Notes: a model not told the origin generated them from the letters alone. DNA of 64,000 bases from Paraburkholderia sp. UYCP14C (GCF_004197395.1 NZ_SELS01000029.1:1-64000), one strand, 5' to 3'; positions 40,089 to 50,084 are shown, numbered from the stretch's first letter. Translations and numbers: made by a program.

Positions 40089-40939
40089 TATTTGGGCTCC
40101 CGCTTCGGCTCCATCGGACCGGCGAGCACGAACGGGCCGCCCTGGTACAACTGGGTCGGGTCGTCGAAGCGCGTGTCGGGAGCGCTCGGCGGGAACAGGT
40201 GCTCGAACTGCGCCGAGCTGTCTTGCGGACGGTAGCCGAGGAACGCGGCGTTCGTGTTGTCGACCCACGAGATGCGGTTGTTCGACACGCCATAGACGAT
40301 CGCGTGGCCAACGCGGTTGGTAAACAGCGAACAGCGCACGAGTTCGATGAAATCGCGGTAGCTCAGATACGTGACGAGCATGCGCGCGGTCTTCGGCTGC
40401 TCGAACGACGAGCCGATCCGCAGACAGACGGTTTCGAGGCCGAAGCGGTCGAAGTAGTAGCGCGACAGCGACTCGCCGAAGCACTTCGTCACGCCGTACA
40501 GGCCGTCCGGACGCAGCGGCGCTTCGGTATCGACAACCGACGTCACCGGATGGAAACCCACCGCATGATTCGAGCTCGCGTAGATGATGCGCTTCACGCC
40601 CTGCTTCTGAGCGGCCGAGTACAGGTTGTACAGGCCGCGGATGTTCGCTTCGAGCAGGTCCTCGAACGGCGCTTCGACGGAAATGCCACCGAGATGCACC
40701 ACCGCGTCCACGCCTTCGAGCAGCGCATGCACGGCCGCCTCATCGGCGAGATTGACGACGGCCGCTTCCTCGTGCGCGGCGAGTTCGCCGAGCGACGCGA
40801 TATCGGACACGCGCACGATGTCGGCCCATTGCGCGAGCGCGGGACGCAGTTGCTTGCCGAGGTTGCCCGCGGCGCCGGTGAGCAGCAGACGGCGGAAGGG
40901 TTTCTTTGCCGCGGAGCGGTCAACGTTCAAATCGGTCAT
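40088..40939 (-). CDS. udh: NAD-dependent uronate dehydrogenase, copy 1
   Basis: The 283-residue short-chain dehydrogenase has the NAD motif LLLTGAAGNLGKQLRP (about 18-33), the ASSNHAVGFHP segment and the catalytic YGVTK. This matches bacterial uronate dehydrogenases, which oxidise the hemiacetal C1 of D-galacturonate or D-glucuronate to the aldaro-lactone. It is placed between garD and the lactonase, in pathway order. A 100-bp gap with a strong hairpin separates it from garD. A second homologue at 51671-52465 is clearly diverged. Confidence 0.92.
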   Translation of the reverse strand: MTDLNVDRSAAKKPFRRLLLTGAAGNLGKQLRPALAQWADIVRVSDIASLGELAAHEEAAVVNLADEAAVHALLEGVDAVVHLGGISVEAPFEDLLEANIRGLYNLYSAAQKQGVKRIIYASSNHAVGFHPVTSVVDTEAPLRPDGLYGVTKCFGESLSRYYFDRFGLETVCLRIGSSFEQPKTARMLVTYLSYRDFIELVRCSLFTNRVGHAIVYGVSNNRISWVDNTNAAFLGYRPQDSSAQFEHLFPPSAPDTRFDDPTQLYQGGPFVLAGPMEPKREPK

Positions 40940-40982
40940 GTCTCTTTGCTGTTGTGATTGCGATCGGGTCTTCTGAACAGAA

Positions 40983-41013
40983 AGGCGAGCGCCGGCTGGA
41001 CCGGCGCTCGCCT
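40983..41013 (-). terminator. Strong intercistronic hairpin between garD and udh
   Basis: A perfect 13-bp GC-rich stem, AGGCGAGCGCCGG (40983-40995) with CCGGCGCTCGCCT (41001-41013), has a 5-base loop. Only TTT follows on the minus strand, so it may be a partial terminator or an mRNA-processing/stability element setting garD versus udh levels. Confidence 0.55.
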
Positions 41014-41039
41014 GAGATTTGACGGGCCAAGGTGCCTGA

Positions 41040-42623
41040 TCAGGTCACCGGCGCCGGGTTGAACAGCGTCAACGCGTTATGCAGTCCGAGCTTTTCCGCG
41101 CAGGTTTGCTGGCGGCCGCTCGCGACTTCGAGCATCAGGCGGAACAGTTCCCAGCCCACCTCCTCGATGCTGGACTGGCCGGTCGCGATCGTGCCGGCGT
41201 TGATGTCCATCAGATCGTGCCAGCGACGCGCGAGGTCCGAACGCGTCGCGACCTTGATGACCGGCACTTCGGCGAGGCTGTACGGGGTGCCGCGGCCGGT
41301 CGTGAACACGTGCAGCGTGATGCCCGAGGCGACCTGCAGCGTGCCGCAGATGAAGTCGCTGGCCGGCGTCGCCGCGTAGATCAGGCCCTTCTGATTGACC
41401 TTCTCGCCCGGCGACAGCACGCCGGAGATCGCCGAATTGCCCGACTTGATGATCGAGCCCATCGCCTTTTCGACGATGTTCGACAGGCCGCCCTTCTTGT
41501 TGCCGGGCGTCGTGTTCGCACTGCGGTCCGCGCCGCCGCGCTTCAGGTAATCGTCGTACCACTGCATCTCGCGGATGATCGCCTGCGCGACGTCCGCGTT
41601 GGCCGCGCGCGCGGTCAGCTGATCGACGCCGTCGCGCACTTCGGTGACTTCCGAGAACATCACGGTCGCGCCGGCGCGCACCAGCAGGTCGGTCGCGAAA
41701 CCGACGGCCGGGTTCGCGGTCAGGCCAGAGAACGCGTCGCTGCCGCCGCACTGCACGCCGATCACCAGATCCGACGCCGGACAGGTTTCGCGACGGCGGT
41801 TGTTTAGCCGCTTCAGATGCCCTTCGGCCATCTTCATGATCGACGTGATCATCGACTGGAAGCCGACGTGCGATTCGTCCTGCAACACCACGACGTCGCC
41901 GTTCTGGTCCAGCGCGACATCGCCGATGTCCGCGACGTCGTCGACGGCCGCGGCGATCGGGATCGTGCCAGGCGGCATCAGACGCTCGGGCTGCAGCTTC
42001 TCGCAGCCGAGGCTCACCATCATCACTTCGCCGCCGAAGTTCGGATTCAGCGCGATGTTGCGCACAGTGCGGATCGGCACCATCGCGTCGGGCGCGTCGA
42101 TCGCGACGCCACAGCCGTAGGTGTGACCGAGGCTGACGACATCGTCGACGTTCGGATACTTCGGCAGCAGTTCGGCCTTGATGCGGGTAACCGCGTGCTG
42201 CACGACATCGGCGACGCACTGCACGGTGGTCGTGATCGCGAGGATGTTGCGCGTGCCCACCGAGCCGTCCGAGTTGCGGTAGCCCTCGAACGTATAGCCT
42301 TCGAGCGGCGCCATCTCCGGCGCCCTGGTCGTGGCGATCGGCAGGTCCTCGAGTCCCGGCGGGCTCGGCATGCGGATCACGTGCTCGTTGATCCAGCTGC
42401 CTTTCGGCAGCGGCTTCAGCGCATAACCGATCACGACGTTGTAGCGGACGACCTCGTCGCCCTCGGCGAGATCGGCCAGCGCGACCTTGTGGCCCTGCGG
42501 CACACGCTCGCGCAGCCTGAGGCCATCGGCGAACACCGCGCCCTCGCCCAGACCGCCGTCGTTGACGACGATCGCGACATTGTCATTGGGATGAACGCGG
42601 ATGTAGAGCGGAGTTTGTTCCAT
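41040..42623 (-). CDS. garD: Galactarate dehydratase-type enzyme (UxaA/GarD family)
   Basis: The 527-residue protein has an N-terminal SAF-like domain (1-~95) and a large UxaA domain beginning [28 protein letters not shown]. Family residues follow: [24 protein letters not shown], and [38 protein letters not shown]. The length is close to E. coli GarD (523). It would dehydrate galactarate, and perhaps another aldarate, to 5-keto-4-deoxy-D-glucarate. ATG 42623 begins at [15 protein letters not shown]. It is divergent from kdgD across a region with two operator copies. Confidence 0.9.
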   Translation of the reverse strand: MEQTPLYIRVHPNDNVAIVVNDGGLGEGAVFADGLRLRERVPQGHKVALADLAEGDEVVRYNVVIGYALKPLPKGSWINEHVIRMPSPPGLEDLPIATTRAPEMAPLEGYTFEGYRNSDGSVGTRNILAITTTVQCVADVVQHAVTRIKAELLPKYPNVDDVVSLGHTYGCGVAIDAPDAMVPIRTVRNIALNPNFGGEVMMVSLGCEKLQPERLMPPGTIPIAAAVDDVADIGDVALDQNGDVVVLQDESHVGFQSMITSIMKMAEGHLKRLNNRRRETCPASDLVIGVQCGGSDAFSGLTANPAVGFATDLLVRAGATVMFSEVTEVRDGVDQLTARAANADVAQAIIREMQWYDDYLKRGGADRSANTTPGNKKGGLSNIVEKAMGSIIKSGNSAISGVLSPGEKVNQKGLIYAATPASDFICGTLQVASGITLHVFTTGRGTPYSLAEVPVIKVATRSDLARRWHDLMDINAGTIATGQSSIEEVGWELFRLMLEVASGRQQTCAEKLGLHNALTLFNPAPVT

Positions 42624-42664
42624 TGATCGATCCTTAAGGCGTGATGAGCCTGCTTCGCCAGCAA

Positions 42665-42682
42665 TCATACGTCATCCTACAA
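42665..42682 (-). promoter_or_regulatory. Hexuronate-regulon operator copy 3 (garD promoter)
   Basis: On the minus strand the site reads TTGTAGGATGACGTATGA, two mismatches to the consensus. It lies 42 bases upstream of the garD start. Confidence 0.8.
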
Positions 42683-42766
42683 CATGAAAGTTTGCGCAGA
42701 TGTTCCGTATTTACCCTATAGGATGAATTATGCCGCGAAAACCCCGTTGAGTTACGGGATTTGTTG

Positions 42767-42784
42767 TTGTACGATGACGTATAA
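42767..42784 (+). promoter_or_regulatory. Hexuronate-regulon operator copy 4 (kdgD promoter)
   Basis: TTGTACGATGACGTATAA is the best match to, and the basis of, the consensus. It lies ~95 bases upstream of kdgD, in the garD/kdgD divergent region. A related AGTAC...GTACT inverted pair follows at 42813-42832. Confidence 0.85.
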
Positions 42785-42878
42785 GAAATCTGGATTTCAA
42801 AGATTTTCTACTAGTACGACGTCCGTTGTACTGGTTGGATCCGACTAACGACCCAATCCGACGCCTGGATATTTGATC

Positions 42879-43796
42879 ATGACGACACCGCAGGAACTCA
42901 AGCAGATCGTTTCGGAAGGCCTCCTGTCCTTCCCCGTCACCGACTTCGACGCTAAAGGCGACTTCCGCGCCGACACTTACGCAGAGCGCCTCGAATGGCT
43001 CGCTCCGTACGGCGCTTCGGCGCTGTTCGTCGCCGGCGGCACGGGCGAATTCTTCTCGCTGACGCAAGACGACTACACGCAAGTCGTCAAGACCGCGGTC
43101 GAAGTGTGCAAGGGCAAGGTACCGATCCTCGCCGGCGCCGGCGGCCCGACCCGCGTGGCGATCGCCTACGCGAAAGAAGCGCAGCGCCTCGGCGCGCACG
43201 GCATCCTGCTGATGCCGCACTACCTGACCGAAGCAAGCCAGGACGGTATCGCCGACCACGCCGAAGAGGTCTGCAAGGCCGTTCCGGGCATGGGCGTGAT
43301 CATTTACAACCGCGCGAACTCCAAGCTTAACGCCGACATGCTCGAGCGTCTGGCCGACCGTTGCCCGAACCTGATCGGCTTCAAGGACGGCGTGGGCGAG
43401 ATCGAAAACATGGTGACGATCCGCCGCCGCCTGGGCGACCGTTTCTCGTACCTCGGCGGCCTGCCGACCGCGGAAGTCTACGCTGCCGCCTACAAGGCGC
43501 TGGGCGTGCCGGTGTACTCGTCGGCGGTGTTCAACTTCATTCCGAAGACCGCGATGGACTTCTACCGCGCGATCGCCGCTGACGACCACGCAACGGTCGG
43601 CAAGCTGATCGACGAGTTCTTCCTGCCGTACCTGAAGATCCGCAACCGCCGCGCAGGCTACGCGGTCAGCATCGTCAAGGCTGGCGCGAAGCTGGTCGGC
43701 CACGACGCAGGTCCGGTGCGCGCACCGCTGACCGATCTGACTCCGGAAGAAATGGAACAGCTCGACGCGCTCATCAAGAAGCTCGGACCGCAGTAA
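42879..43796 (+). CDS. kdgD: 5-dehydro-4-deoxyglucarate dehydratase
   Basis: The 305-residue member of the dihydrodipicolinate synthase family should dehydrate and decarboxylate 5-keto-4-deoxyglucarate to 2-oxoglutarate semialdehyde. It shows the barrel start [16 protein letters not shown], the GGTGEFFSL loop, the catalytic Tyr in [11 protein letters not shown] and the Schiff-base Lys in [11 protein letters not shown]. The N-terminal [10 protein letters not shown] is typical of KdgD rather than DapA. ATG 42879 is preferred to the TTG two codons upstream. It is followed by the MFS gene in the same direction. Confidence 0.95.
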   Translation: MTTPQELKQIVSEGLLSFPVTDFDAKGDFRADTYAERLEWLAPYGASALFVAGGTGEFFSLTQDDYTQVVKTAVEVCKGKVPILAGAGGPTRVAIAYAKEAQRLGAHGILLMPHYLTEASQDGIADHAEEVCKAVPGMGVIIYNRANSKLNADMLERLADRCPNLIGFKDGVGEIENMVTIRRRLGDRFSYLGGLPTAEVYAAAYKALGVPVYSSAVFNFIPKTAMDFYRAIAADDHATVGKLIDEFFLPYLKIRNRRAGYAVSIVKAGAKLVGHDAGPVRAPLTDLTPEEMEQLDALIKKLGPQ

Positions 43797-43870
43797 GGCA
43801 CCGGCGTCGGGGCTTCGAGCGAAGAAGCTCGCGAGCCTCATCGACGAGGGCCGCATAGACGGCCCCGTTG

Positions 43871-43905
43871 CGAACGCCCGGCACGGCAACGTCGCCGGGC
43901 GTTCG
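43871..43905 (+). terminator. Long hairpin between kdgD and the MFS gene
   Basis: A perfect 12-bp stem, CGAACGCCCGGC (43871-43882) with GCCGGGCGTTCG (43894-43905), has an 11-base loop and no following T run. It is probably an intercistronic stem that stabilises or attenuates rather than a strong terminator. Confidence 0.5.
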
Positions 43906-43986
43906 TGCATTTGCATGACAGGCAAGTGGTCCGCGGACCGCCCGGCGTAGAGACCACACCTCGCCCGACAATACAGGAGATGACCC

Positions 43987-45345
43987 ATGGACATGAGCCG
44001 CACGGCCAGTTCCACCGACGCCGCCTCTAGCGCGGCACGCACCAAGGTCCGCTACGGGATCCTGGCGCTGATCTTTCTGATCACCACCCTCAACTATGCC
44101 GACCGTGCGACGCTGTCCGTCACCGGTTCCGCGATGCGCACCGCGTTCAGTCTCGACGCGATCCGCATGGGCTACATCTTTTCCGCGTTCAGCTGGGCTT
44201 ACGTACTGTCGCAACTGCCGGCCGGTTGGCTGCTCGACCGTTTCGGCGCGCGTCGCGTGTACGCGGCGAGCATCTTCTCCTGGTCGCTGTTCACGCTGCT
44301 GCAAAGCTCGGTCGGTCTGCTCGGCAGCGCCGGTGCGGCGATCTCCGCGCTGTTCGTCCTGCGCTTCGTGATGGGCGCGGCCGAGTCGCCGGCGTTCCCG
44401 GCGAACGCGAAGGTCGTCGCGAGCTGGTTCCCGACCAACGAGCGCGGCACCGCGTCGGCGATCTTCAACGCCGCGCAATACTTTGCCGCCGTCGTGTTCA
44501 CGCCGCTGATGGCATGGATCACCCACGCGTTCGGCTGGGAAATGGTCTACGTCGTAATGGGCGCGGTCGGGCTGCTGCTCGCGCTCACGTGGCTGAAGGT
44601 CATGAAGAATCCCGCCGACCACCCGCGCGTGTCGCGCGCCGAACTCGAGTACATCGAGCAAGGCGGCGGCCTCGTCAGCGGTGCGAGCAAGACGCGTCCG
44701 GACGACGTGTCGAAGGCCGGCGGCTGGACGCTGGTGCGTCAACTGCTCGGCAACCGCATGCTGCTCGGCGTCTATCTCGCGCAGTACTGCATCAACGTGC
44801 TGACCTACTTCTTCCTGACCTGGTTTCCGATCTACCTCGTGCAGGCGCGCGGCATGACGATCCTGCAGGCGGGCCTCGTGGCCTCGCTGCCGGCGATCTG
44901 CGGTTTCCTCGGCGGGGTGCTCGGCGGCGTGCTGTCGGACGGGCTGATCCGCCGCGGCTGTTCGCTGACCGTCGCGCGCAAGGTGCCGATCGTCGGCGGC
45001 ATGCTGCTGTCGACCTGCATCATCGGCTGCAACTACGTGTCGACCGACTGGATCGTCGTCGCGCTGATGTCGCTCGCGTTCTTCGGCAAAGGCATCGGCG
45101 CGCTCGGCTGGGCCGTCGTTGCCGACACGTCGCCGAAGGAAGCGCTCGGCCTGTCCGGCGCGATCTTCAACATGTTCGGCAACATCGCCGGCATCGTGAC
45201 GCCGATCGTGATCGGTTATCTGGTCGCGCGCTCGGGCTCATTCAATGGCGCGCTGGTGTTCGTCGGCGCGAACGCGCTGCTGACGGTGATCAGCTACCTG
45301 GTGATCGTCAAGGACATCCGGCGCGTCGAGTTGCGCCCGGCTTGA
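43987..45345 (+). CDS. MFS transporter, aldarate/uronate type (GudP-like)
   Basis: The 452-residue 12-TM protein of the anion:cation symporter family shows ALIFLITTLNYADRATLSVTGSAM near TM1 and SWAYVLSQLPAGWLLDRFGARRVYAASIFSWSLFTLLQ (motif A-like). ...RFVMGAAESPAFPANAKVVASWFPTNERGTASAIFNAAQYF is also typical of glucarate/galactarate/hexuronate carriers. A CAGGAG ribosome site precedes ATG 43987. It is probably transcribed with kdgD. The substrate is inferred from family and context. Confidence 0.88.
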   Translation: MDMSRTASSTDAASSAARTKVRYGILALIFLITTLNYADRATLSVTGSAMRTAFSLDAIRMGYIFSAFSWAYVLSQLPAGWLLDRFGARRVYAASIFSWSLFTLLQSSVGLLGSAGAAISALFVLRFVMGAAESPAFPANAKVVASWFPTNERGTASAIFNAAQYFAAVVFTPLMAWITHAFGWEMVYVVMGAVGLLLALTWLKVMKNPADHPRVSRAELEYIEQGGGLVSGASKTRPDDVSKAGGWTLVRQLLGNRMLLGVYLAQYCINVLTYFFLTWFPIYLVQARGMTILQAGLVASLPAICGFLGGVLGGVLSDGLIRRGCSLTVARKVPIVGGMLLSTCIIGCNYVSTDWIVVALMSLAFFGKGIGALGWAVVADTSPKEALGLSGAIFNMFGNIAGIVTPIVIGYLVARSGSFNGALVFVGANALLTVISYLVIVKDIRRVELRPA

Positions 45346-45569
45346 GCCCGTTATAGGCTCAGCTATCGTTCCGGTTATCGTACTTCCGGCCGGCGGACGC
45401 CCGGCGCCTCGCGCGATCCATGCGCACCGAGGCGCCAAACTTCGGGCAGCCGCCGATCTATGTGACATTTGCGCCGAAATCGATCCGGCGCTTATATAAT
45501 CAGTCGTCAGACGACGATATAATAAAAATGCAGGATTTCCAGCGATCTTTCAAACAAGGAGCGTTTTCG
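45346..45569. promoter_or_regulatory. Promoter region of the FadR-type regulator, with palindromic operator
   Basis: The AT-rich core holds GTCGTC-A-GACGAC (45503-45515), a perfect inverted repeat. It also holds an operator-like TCAGACGACGATATAATA (45507-45524), which matches the block motif in its central ACGACGA. This position just before the regulator gene implies autoregulation. Confidence 0.65.
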
Positions 45570-46313
45570 ATGGCTACACCACTAGCATCCGCGGCACCGC
45601 CACGACGCGCTCGCAATCTTGCCGAGTTCGTCGTCAACTACGTCACCGAGCAGATCTCGGCCAACGTGTTGAAGCCGGGCGACAAGCTCCCGACCGAATC
45701 CCAGTTGATGAACACGCTCAGCGTGAGCCGCACGGTGATCCGCGAGGCGATCTCCCGCCTGCAGGCAGGCAAGATCATCGAGACGCGGCACGGCATCGGC
45801 AGCTTCGTGCTCGAGCCGCAGCGCGAAAAGCTCGGCATCGACATGGTGCCCGCCACCACGCTGCGCGACGTGCTGTCCATTCTTGAGCTGCGCATCAGCC
45901 TCGAAACCGAATGCGCCGGTCTCGCCGCGCAACGCGCAAAACCGGACGACCTCGCGCGCATGCGTGCCGCGCTCGACGCGATCGAAGCCACGCGCCACAA
46001 CGGGCTCGACAGCGTGGACGCCGACCTGCAGTTCCACATCTCGGTCGCGCGCGCAACCGGCAACCGCTATTTCGTCGACATCCTGTCGCAGATGGGCAGC
46101 GCGCTGATTCCGCGCAACCGGCTCGACTCGGCGGGCATCGCGCGCGCCGATCCCGATGCGTATCTGTCGCTCGTGAATCTCGAGCATGAAAGCATCCTCG
46201 AGGCGATCAGCCGGCACGACGCCGAAGGCGCGCGCGCGGCGATGCGCATGCATCTGTCGAATAGCCGCGAGCGGCTGCGTCGCGCCAACGAAGTGAGCGA
46301 AGCGAACAGCTGA
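45570..46313 (+). CDS. FadR-subfamily GntR regulator of the hexuronate/aldarate block
   Basis: The 247-residue protein has a GntR winged helix (LAEFVVNYVTEQISANVLKPGDKLPTESQLMNTLSVSRTVIREAISRLQAGKIIETRHGIGSFV, about 15-80) and a helical FCD domain (ILELRISLETECAGLAAQRAK...DADLQFHISVARATGNRYFVDIL) with the Asp/His metal-ligand pattern. The ligand is likely an aldarate or keto-acid of the pathway. Start ATG 45570 is preferred because AAGGAG lies 8 bases upstream; ATG 45528 is in frame. It is the only dedicated regulator in the block, and its likely operator recurs in front of each unit. Regulators called GguR in other Proteobacteria have this role. Confidence 0.9.
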   Translation: MATPLASAAPPRRARNLAEFVVNYVTEQISANVLKPGDKLPTESQLMNTLSVSRTVIREAISRLQAGKIIETRHGIGSFVLEPQREKLGIDMVPATTLRDVLSILELRISLETECAGLAAQRAKPDDLARMRAALDAIEATRHNGLDSVDADLQFHISVARATGNRYFVDILSQMGSALIPRNRLDSAGIARADPDAYLSLVNLEHESILEAISRHDAEGARAAMRMHLSNSRERLRRANEVSEANS

Positions 46314-46333
46314 TTTTCGCGAAGCACGCGGGC

Positions 46334-46369
46334 GAAAAAAATGGCCGGGAATCTCCCGGCCATTTTTTT
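46334..46369. terminator. Bidirectional intrinsic terminator
   Basis: The perfect 10-bp stem ATGGCCGGGA (46341-46350) with TCCCGGCCAT (46354-46363) has T runs on both strands (AAAAAAA before, TTTTTTTT after). It serves the convergent regulator and dehydrogenase genes. Confidence 0.92.
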
Positions 46370-46454
46370 ATCTTGCGATTGCGTGCGCCCTTCCGTTCGA
46401 TGCGCACCCGGCCGAGCGGCCCGGCGCGCATCCGTTCACGACGCCGTCACGTGA

Positions 46455-48038
46455 TCAACCGCGCGTGAGTTCGCCATCGCGACGACGCCACAGTTCCAGC
46501 GGGTTGCCGTCGGCCAGCGTCTGCGGCAGCAGCTCGGCCGGGAAGTCCTGATAGCACACCGGACGCAGGAAGCGGTCGATCGACGTCGTGCCGACCGAGG
46601 TCGCGCGGCTATCCGACGTTGCCGGGAACGGGCCGCCGTGAACCATCGCGTGGCACACTTCGACGCCGGTCGGGAAGCCGTTGACCAGAATCCGGCCGGC
46701 CTTGCGCTCGAGAATCGTCACGAGCTTCTTCGCGCCCGCCACGTCGGCGCTGTCCATCTGCAGCGTCGCGGTCAGCTGGCCGGCGAAGTGCTCGGCAACC
46801 TTCAGCATTTCCTGCTCGTCCTTGCAGCGAATGATCGTCGACGCCGGGCCGAACACTTCGTCTTCGAGCACCGGGTTCGCGAGGAACGTCTGCGCGTCGG
46901 TCACGAACAGCGCTGCGCAAGCCTGAGTCGGGCCGGTCGCGGCGACGCCGCGTGCCACGACTTCGACGCCCTTCGTCGCGGCCAGCTTGCCTTCACCGTC
47001 CTCATACGCGGCGTGGATGCCCGAGGTCAGCATGGTCTGCGCCGGCTTTGCCGCGAGCGCTTCCGATGCCGTCGCGACGAAGCCCTTCAGCGCGTCGCTG
47101 TCGATCGCGATGGCGAGGCCCGGGTTCGTGCAGAACTGGCCCGCGCCGAGCACGAGCGAGTCGACGAAACCGCGCGCGATGCTGTCGCCGCGCGCCGTGA
47201 GGGCGTTCGGCATCAGGAACACCGGGTTGATGCTGCTCATTTCGGCGTAAACCGGGATCGGTTCCGGACGTGCCGCCGCGACGCGCATCAGCGACGTGCC
47301 GCCCGCGCGCGAACCGGTGAAGCCGACCGCCTTGATGGCCGGGTGCGCAACCAGCGCCTCGCCGACCGAGTTACCCGCGCCGACGATCATCGAGAACACG
47401 CCTTCGGGCAGATCCATTTCCTGCGCGACGCGCTGGATCACGCGACCGACCAGCTCCGACGTGCCGAGGTGCGCGCGGTGCGCCTTCACGACGACCGGGC
47501 AGCCTGCGGCCAGCGCCGCAGCGGTGTCGCCACCGGCGACCGAGAACGCGAGCGGGAAGTTGCTCGCGCCGAACACCGCGACCGGGCCGAGCGCGATCTT
47601 CTGCATGCGCAGATCCGAGCGCGGCAGCGGCTTGCGATCCGGCAGCGGCGAATCGAGCGTTGCGTTGAGCCACTGACCCGCGCGCACGGTTTGCGCGAAC
47701 AGCTTCAGCTGGCCGGTGGTGCGGCCGCGCTCGCCTTCCAGACGCGCCTTCGGCAGACCCGATTCAGCCATCGCACGTTCGATCAGCTCGTCGCCGAGCG
47801 CGGTGATGCCGTCCGCGATACGATCCAGAAACTCGGCACGCACGGCGAGCGGCAGTTGACGATAGGCGTCGAACGCTTGCTGCGCGAGCGTACAGGCCTG
47901 CTCGACGTTTGCGACAGTGCCGCTGCCGAACACCGGCTCGGCAATCTCGGAACCCGTGGCAGGATTGAACGCGCGCAGCGGTTTTTCTTCGCCGCGCACT
48001 GCTTTGCGACCGATCAGCATTTCACCGGTAATAGGCAT
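46455..48038 (-). CDS. 2,5-dioxovalerate (alpha-ketoglutarate semialdehyde) dehydrogenase
   Basis: The 527-residue aldehyde dehydrogenase is of the KGSA-dehydrogenase type. It has the NAD-binding [37 protein letters not shown], the catalytic Glu in [14 protein letters not shown] and the Cys nucleophile in [13 protein letters not shown]. It should oxidise the KdgD product to 2-oxoglutarate. ATG 48038 follows an AAGGAAAG ribosome site. The operator copy at 48067-48084 lies just upstream, and the gene is divergent from the aldolase gene. Confidence 0.93.
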   Translation of the reverse strand: MPITGEMLIGRKAVRGEEKPLRAFNPATGSEIAEPVFGSGTVANVEQACTLAQQAFDAYRQLPLAVRAEFLDRIADGITALGDELIERAMAESGLPKARLEGERGRTTGQLKLFAQTVRAGQWLNATLDSPLPDRKPLPRSDLRMQKIALGPVAVFGASNFPLAFSVAGGDTAAALAAGCPVVVKAHRAHLGTSELVGRVIQRVAQEMDLPEGVFSMIVGAGNSVGEALVAHPAIKAVGFTGSRAGGTSLMRVAAARPEPIPVYAEMSSINPVFLMPNALTARGDSIARGFVDSLVLGAGQFCTNPGLAIAIDSDALKGFVATASEALAAKPAQTMLTSGIHAAYEDGEGKLAATKGVEVVARGVAATGPTQACAALFVTDAQTFLANPVLEDEVFGPASTIIRCKDEQEMLKVAEHFAGQLTATLQMDSADVAGAKKLVTILERKAGRILVNGFPTGVEVCHAMVHGGPFPATSDSRATSVGTTSIDRFLRPVCYQDFPAELLPQTLADGNPLELWRRRDGELTRG

Positions 48039-48066
48039 TTTGGCTTTCCTTGAATGAAGGCTTAAG

Positions 48067-48084
48067 ATATAGGTCATCCTACAA
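48067..48084 (-). promoter_or_regulatory. Hexuronate-regulon operator copy 6 (dehydrogenase promoter)
   Basis: On the minus strand the site reads TTGTAGGATGACCTATAT, differing from the consensus at about three positions. It is centred 37 bases from the start codon. Confidence 0.78.
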
Positions 48085-48185
48085 CATTGCGGGGGCTCCA
48101 TGCAACCCGAAACGCTTGTTGGACAGGGATATTCGGGTTTACTCGCCCGTTACAACGGAGGTCCACGATGCTAATCTGCGGTTAG

Positions 48186-48203
48186 TCATACGACGACTTA
48201 TAA
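48186..48203 (+). promoter_or_regulatory. Hexuronate-regulon operator copy 7 (aldolase promoter)
   Basis: TCATACGACGACTTATAA keeps TACGACGAC and TATAA of the consensus. It lies ~75 bases upstream of the aldolase start in the divergent region. Confidence 0.75.
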
Positions 48204-48277
48204 CCTTGCGTTCCGCGTGGTTTTTGACAGTCGTCGAAGCCTTTATCCCGATCCATCGCAGTTCGAGGAGACACCGC

Positions 48278-49078
48278 ATGCCCGCCGTCACGCCTTACGA
48301 ATCCCTGCCCAACCGCTTCCGACGCGCGGTGCGCGAGGGAAAAACCCAGATCGGCTGTTGGGCTTCGCTCGCCAGCCCGATCGCCACTGAACTGCTGGGC
48401 ACGGTCGGCTTCGACTGGATGCTGCTGGACGCCGAACACGCGCCCAACGACGTGCTCACGCTGATCCCGCAATTGATGGCGCTCAAGGACAGCGGCAGCG
48501 CACCTGTCGTCCGACCACCGGCCAACGACAGCGTCGTGATCAAGCGTTTTCTCGACAGCGGCTTCTCGAACTTCCTCGTGCCCTTCGTCGACAGCGCCGA
48601 CGACGCCGCCCGCGCGGTGGCGTCGACGCGCTACCCGCCGCAGGGCATCCGCGGCGTGTCGGTCGGCCATCGCGGCAACCGCTATGGCACCGTGCCCGAC
48701 TACTTCGCGCTCGCCAACGACAACGTCTGCGTAATCCCGCAGATCGAAAGCCGCAAGGCGGTCGAGGCGATCGACAGCATCCTCGCGGTGGACGGGATCG
48801 ACGCGGTCTTCATCGGCCCGTCCGACCTGGCGGCGTCGTATGGCCACCTCGGCAATGCGAACCATCCTGACGTGCAGCAGGCGATCGCGCATGTGTTCGA
48901 GCGCGCGCAGGCGGCCGGCAAGGCGAGCGGCATTCTCGCGCCGGTGCAGGCCGACGCGGAACGTTATCTGTCGATGGGCGCGCGCGTCGTCGCCGTCTGC
49001 GCGGATATGGGGCTGCTCAAGGGCGCCGCGCAGGCGGCGCAGAAACACTTCATGCAGAAACCGGCGGGCGAGGCTTGA
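48278..49078 (+). CDS. HpcH/HpaI-family aldolase (2-dehydro-3-deoxyglucarate aldolase type)
   Basis: The 266-residue class II pyruvate aldolase shows the family signatures: [33 protein letters not shown] (catalytic His in EHAPND), PVVRPPAN (substrate Arg), [18 protein letters not shown] (metal Glu), and [13 protein letters not shown] (metal Asp). It matches GarL-like enzymes that split keto-deoxyglucarate into pyruvate and tartronate semialdehyde. Start ATG 48278 follows GAGGAG. The tartronate semialdehyde reductase gene follows 32 bases later, the next step of this branch. Confidence 0.9.
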   Translation: MPAVTPYESLPNRFRRAVREGKTQIGCWASLASPIATELLGTVGFDWMLLDAEHAPNDVLTLIPQLMALKDSGSAPVVRPPANDSVVIKRFLDSGFSNFLVPFVDSADDAARAVASTRYPPQGIRGVSVGHRGNRYGTVPDYFALANDNVCVIPQIESRKAVEAIDSILAVDGIDAVFIGPSDLAASYGHLGNANHPDVQQAIAHVFERAQAAGKASGILAPVQADAERYLSMGARVVAVCADMGLLKGAAQAAQKHFMQKPAGEA

Positions 49079-49110
49079 ACGCGGCCGCCATGACACTTTC
49101 GGAGCATTCC

Positions 49111-50004
49111 ATGCAAAAAGCAGGCTTTATCGGACTCGGCATCATGGGCAAGCCCATGGCCGCCAACCTTCTGAAAAACGGCGTGTCGCTCGCCGCCTTC
49201 ACGCGTAGCGGCGTGCCCGCCGAACTCACGCAGGCCGGCGCCGTCGCATGCGAGAACCCCGCCGCGGTCGCCGCGCACGCGGACGTGATCTTCGTCATGG
49301 TGCCGGACACGCCGGACGTCGAACGCGTGCTGTTCGGCGAAAACGGCCTCGCGAGCGCGCTGCGCGCCGGCCAGACCGTCGTCGACATGAGCTCGATCTC
49401 GCCGATGGCGACCCGCGACTTCGCGGCGCGCGTGCGCGAAACCGGCGCCGATTATCTCGACGCGCCGGTATCGGGCGGCGAAGTCGGCGCGAAGGCCGGC
49501 TCGCTGACGATCATGGTCGGCGGCGAACAGGCCACGTTCGACAGCGTCAAGCCGTTGTTCGACATGATGGGCAAGAACGTCACGCTGATCGGCGCGGTCG
49601 GCGCGGGTCAGGTGTGCAAGGTCGCCAACCAGGTGATCGTCGCGGCGACCATCGAGGCAGTCGGCGAAGCGCTGCTGCTCGCGTCGAAGGCCGGTGTCGA
49701 TGCGGCGCGCGTGCGTGAGGCGCTGATGGGCGGCTTCGCGTCGTCGCGCATTCTCGAAGTGCACGGCGAGCGCATGACCAAGCGCACGTTCGATCCGGGT
49801 TTCCGCATCGAACTGCACCAGAAGGACCTGAACCTCGCGCTGTCGACCGCGCAGGCGCTCGGCGTGTCGCTGCCGAACACCGCCACCTGTCAGGCGCTGT
49901 TCAACGCGTGCGTCGCGCACGGCGGCAAGGCGTGGGATCACTCGGCGATGGTGCGCGCGCTCGAAGTGCTCGCGAATCACGAGATCGGTCAGAAGACCGC
50001 GTAA
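49111..50004 (+). CDS. garR: 2-hydroxy-3-oxopropionate (tartronate semialdehyde) reductase
   Basis: The 297-residue beta-hydroxyacid dehydrogenase begins with GFIGLGIMGKPMAANLLKNG (NAD(P) motif). It continues with VDMSSISPMATRDFAARV, DAPVSGGEVGAKAGSLTIMVGG (substrate loop) and the catalytic Lys in GAGQVCKVANQVIVA. It reduces tartronate semialdehyde to D-glycerate. It is co-transcribed with the aldolase. ATG 49111 follows a GGAG site; the frame extends 12 codons further without homology. Confidence 0.94.
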   Translation: MQKAGFIGLGIMGKPMAANLLKNGVSLAAFTRSGVPAELTQAGAVACENPAAVAAHADVIFVMVPDTPDVERVLFGENGLASALRAGQTVVDMSSISPMATRDFAARVRETGADYLDAPVSGGEVGAKAGSLTIMVGGEQATFDSVKPLFDMMGKNVTLIGAVGAGQVCKVANQVIVAATIEAVGEALLLASKAGVDAARVREALMGGFASSRILEVHGERMTKRTFDPGFRIELHQKDLNLALSTAQALGVSLPNTATCQALFNACVAHGGKAWDHSAMVRALEVLANHEIGQKTA

Positions 50005-50031
50005 GCGTACGATCGCACGCGGCTCGAAGTT

Positions 50032-50084
50032 ACGCCGCTGCGTTTGCTCCGGGTTGTCGATGGAGTGGACGCAGCGGCGTTTTT
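50032..50084 (+). terminator. Intrinsic terminator after garR
   Basis: The perfect 12-bp stem ACGCCGCTGCGT (50032-50043) with ACGCAGCGGCGT (50069-50080) is followed by TTTTT. Its large 25-base loop is unusual. Confidence 0.7.
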
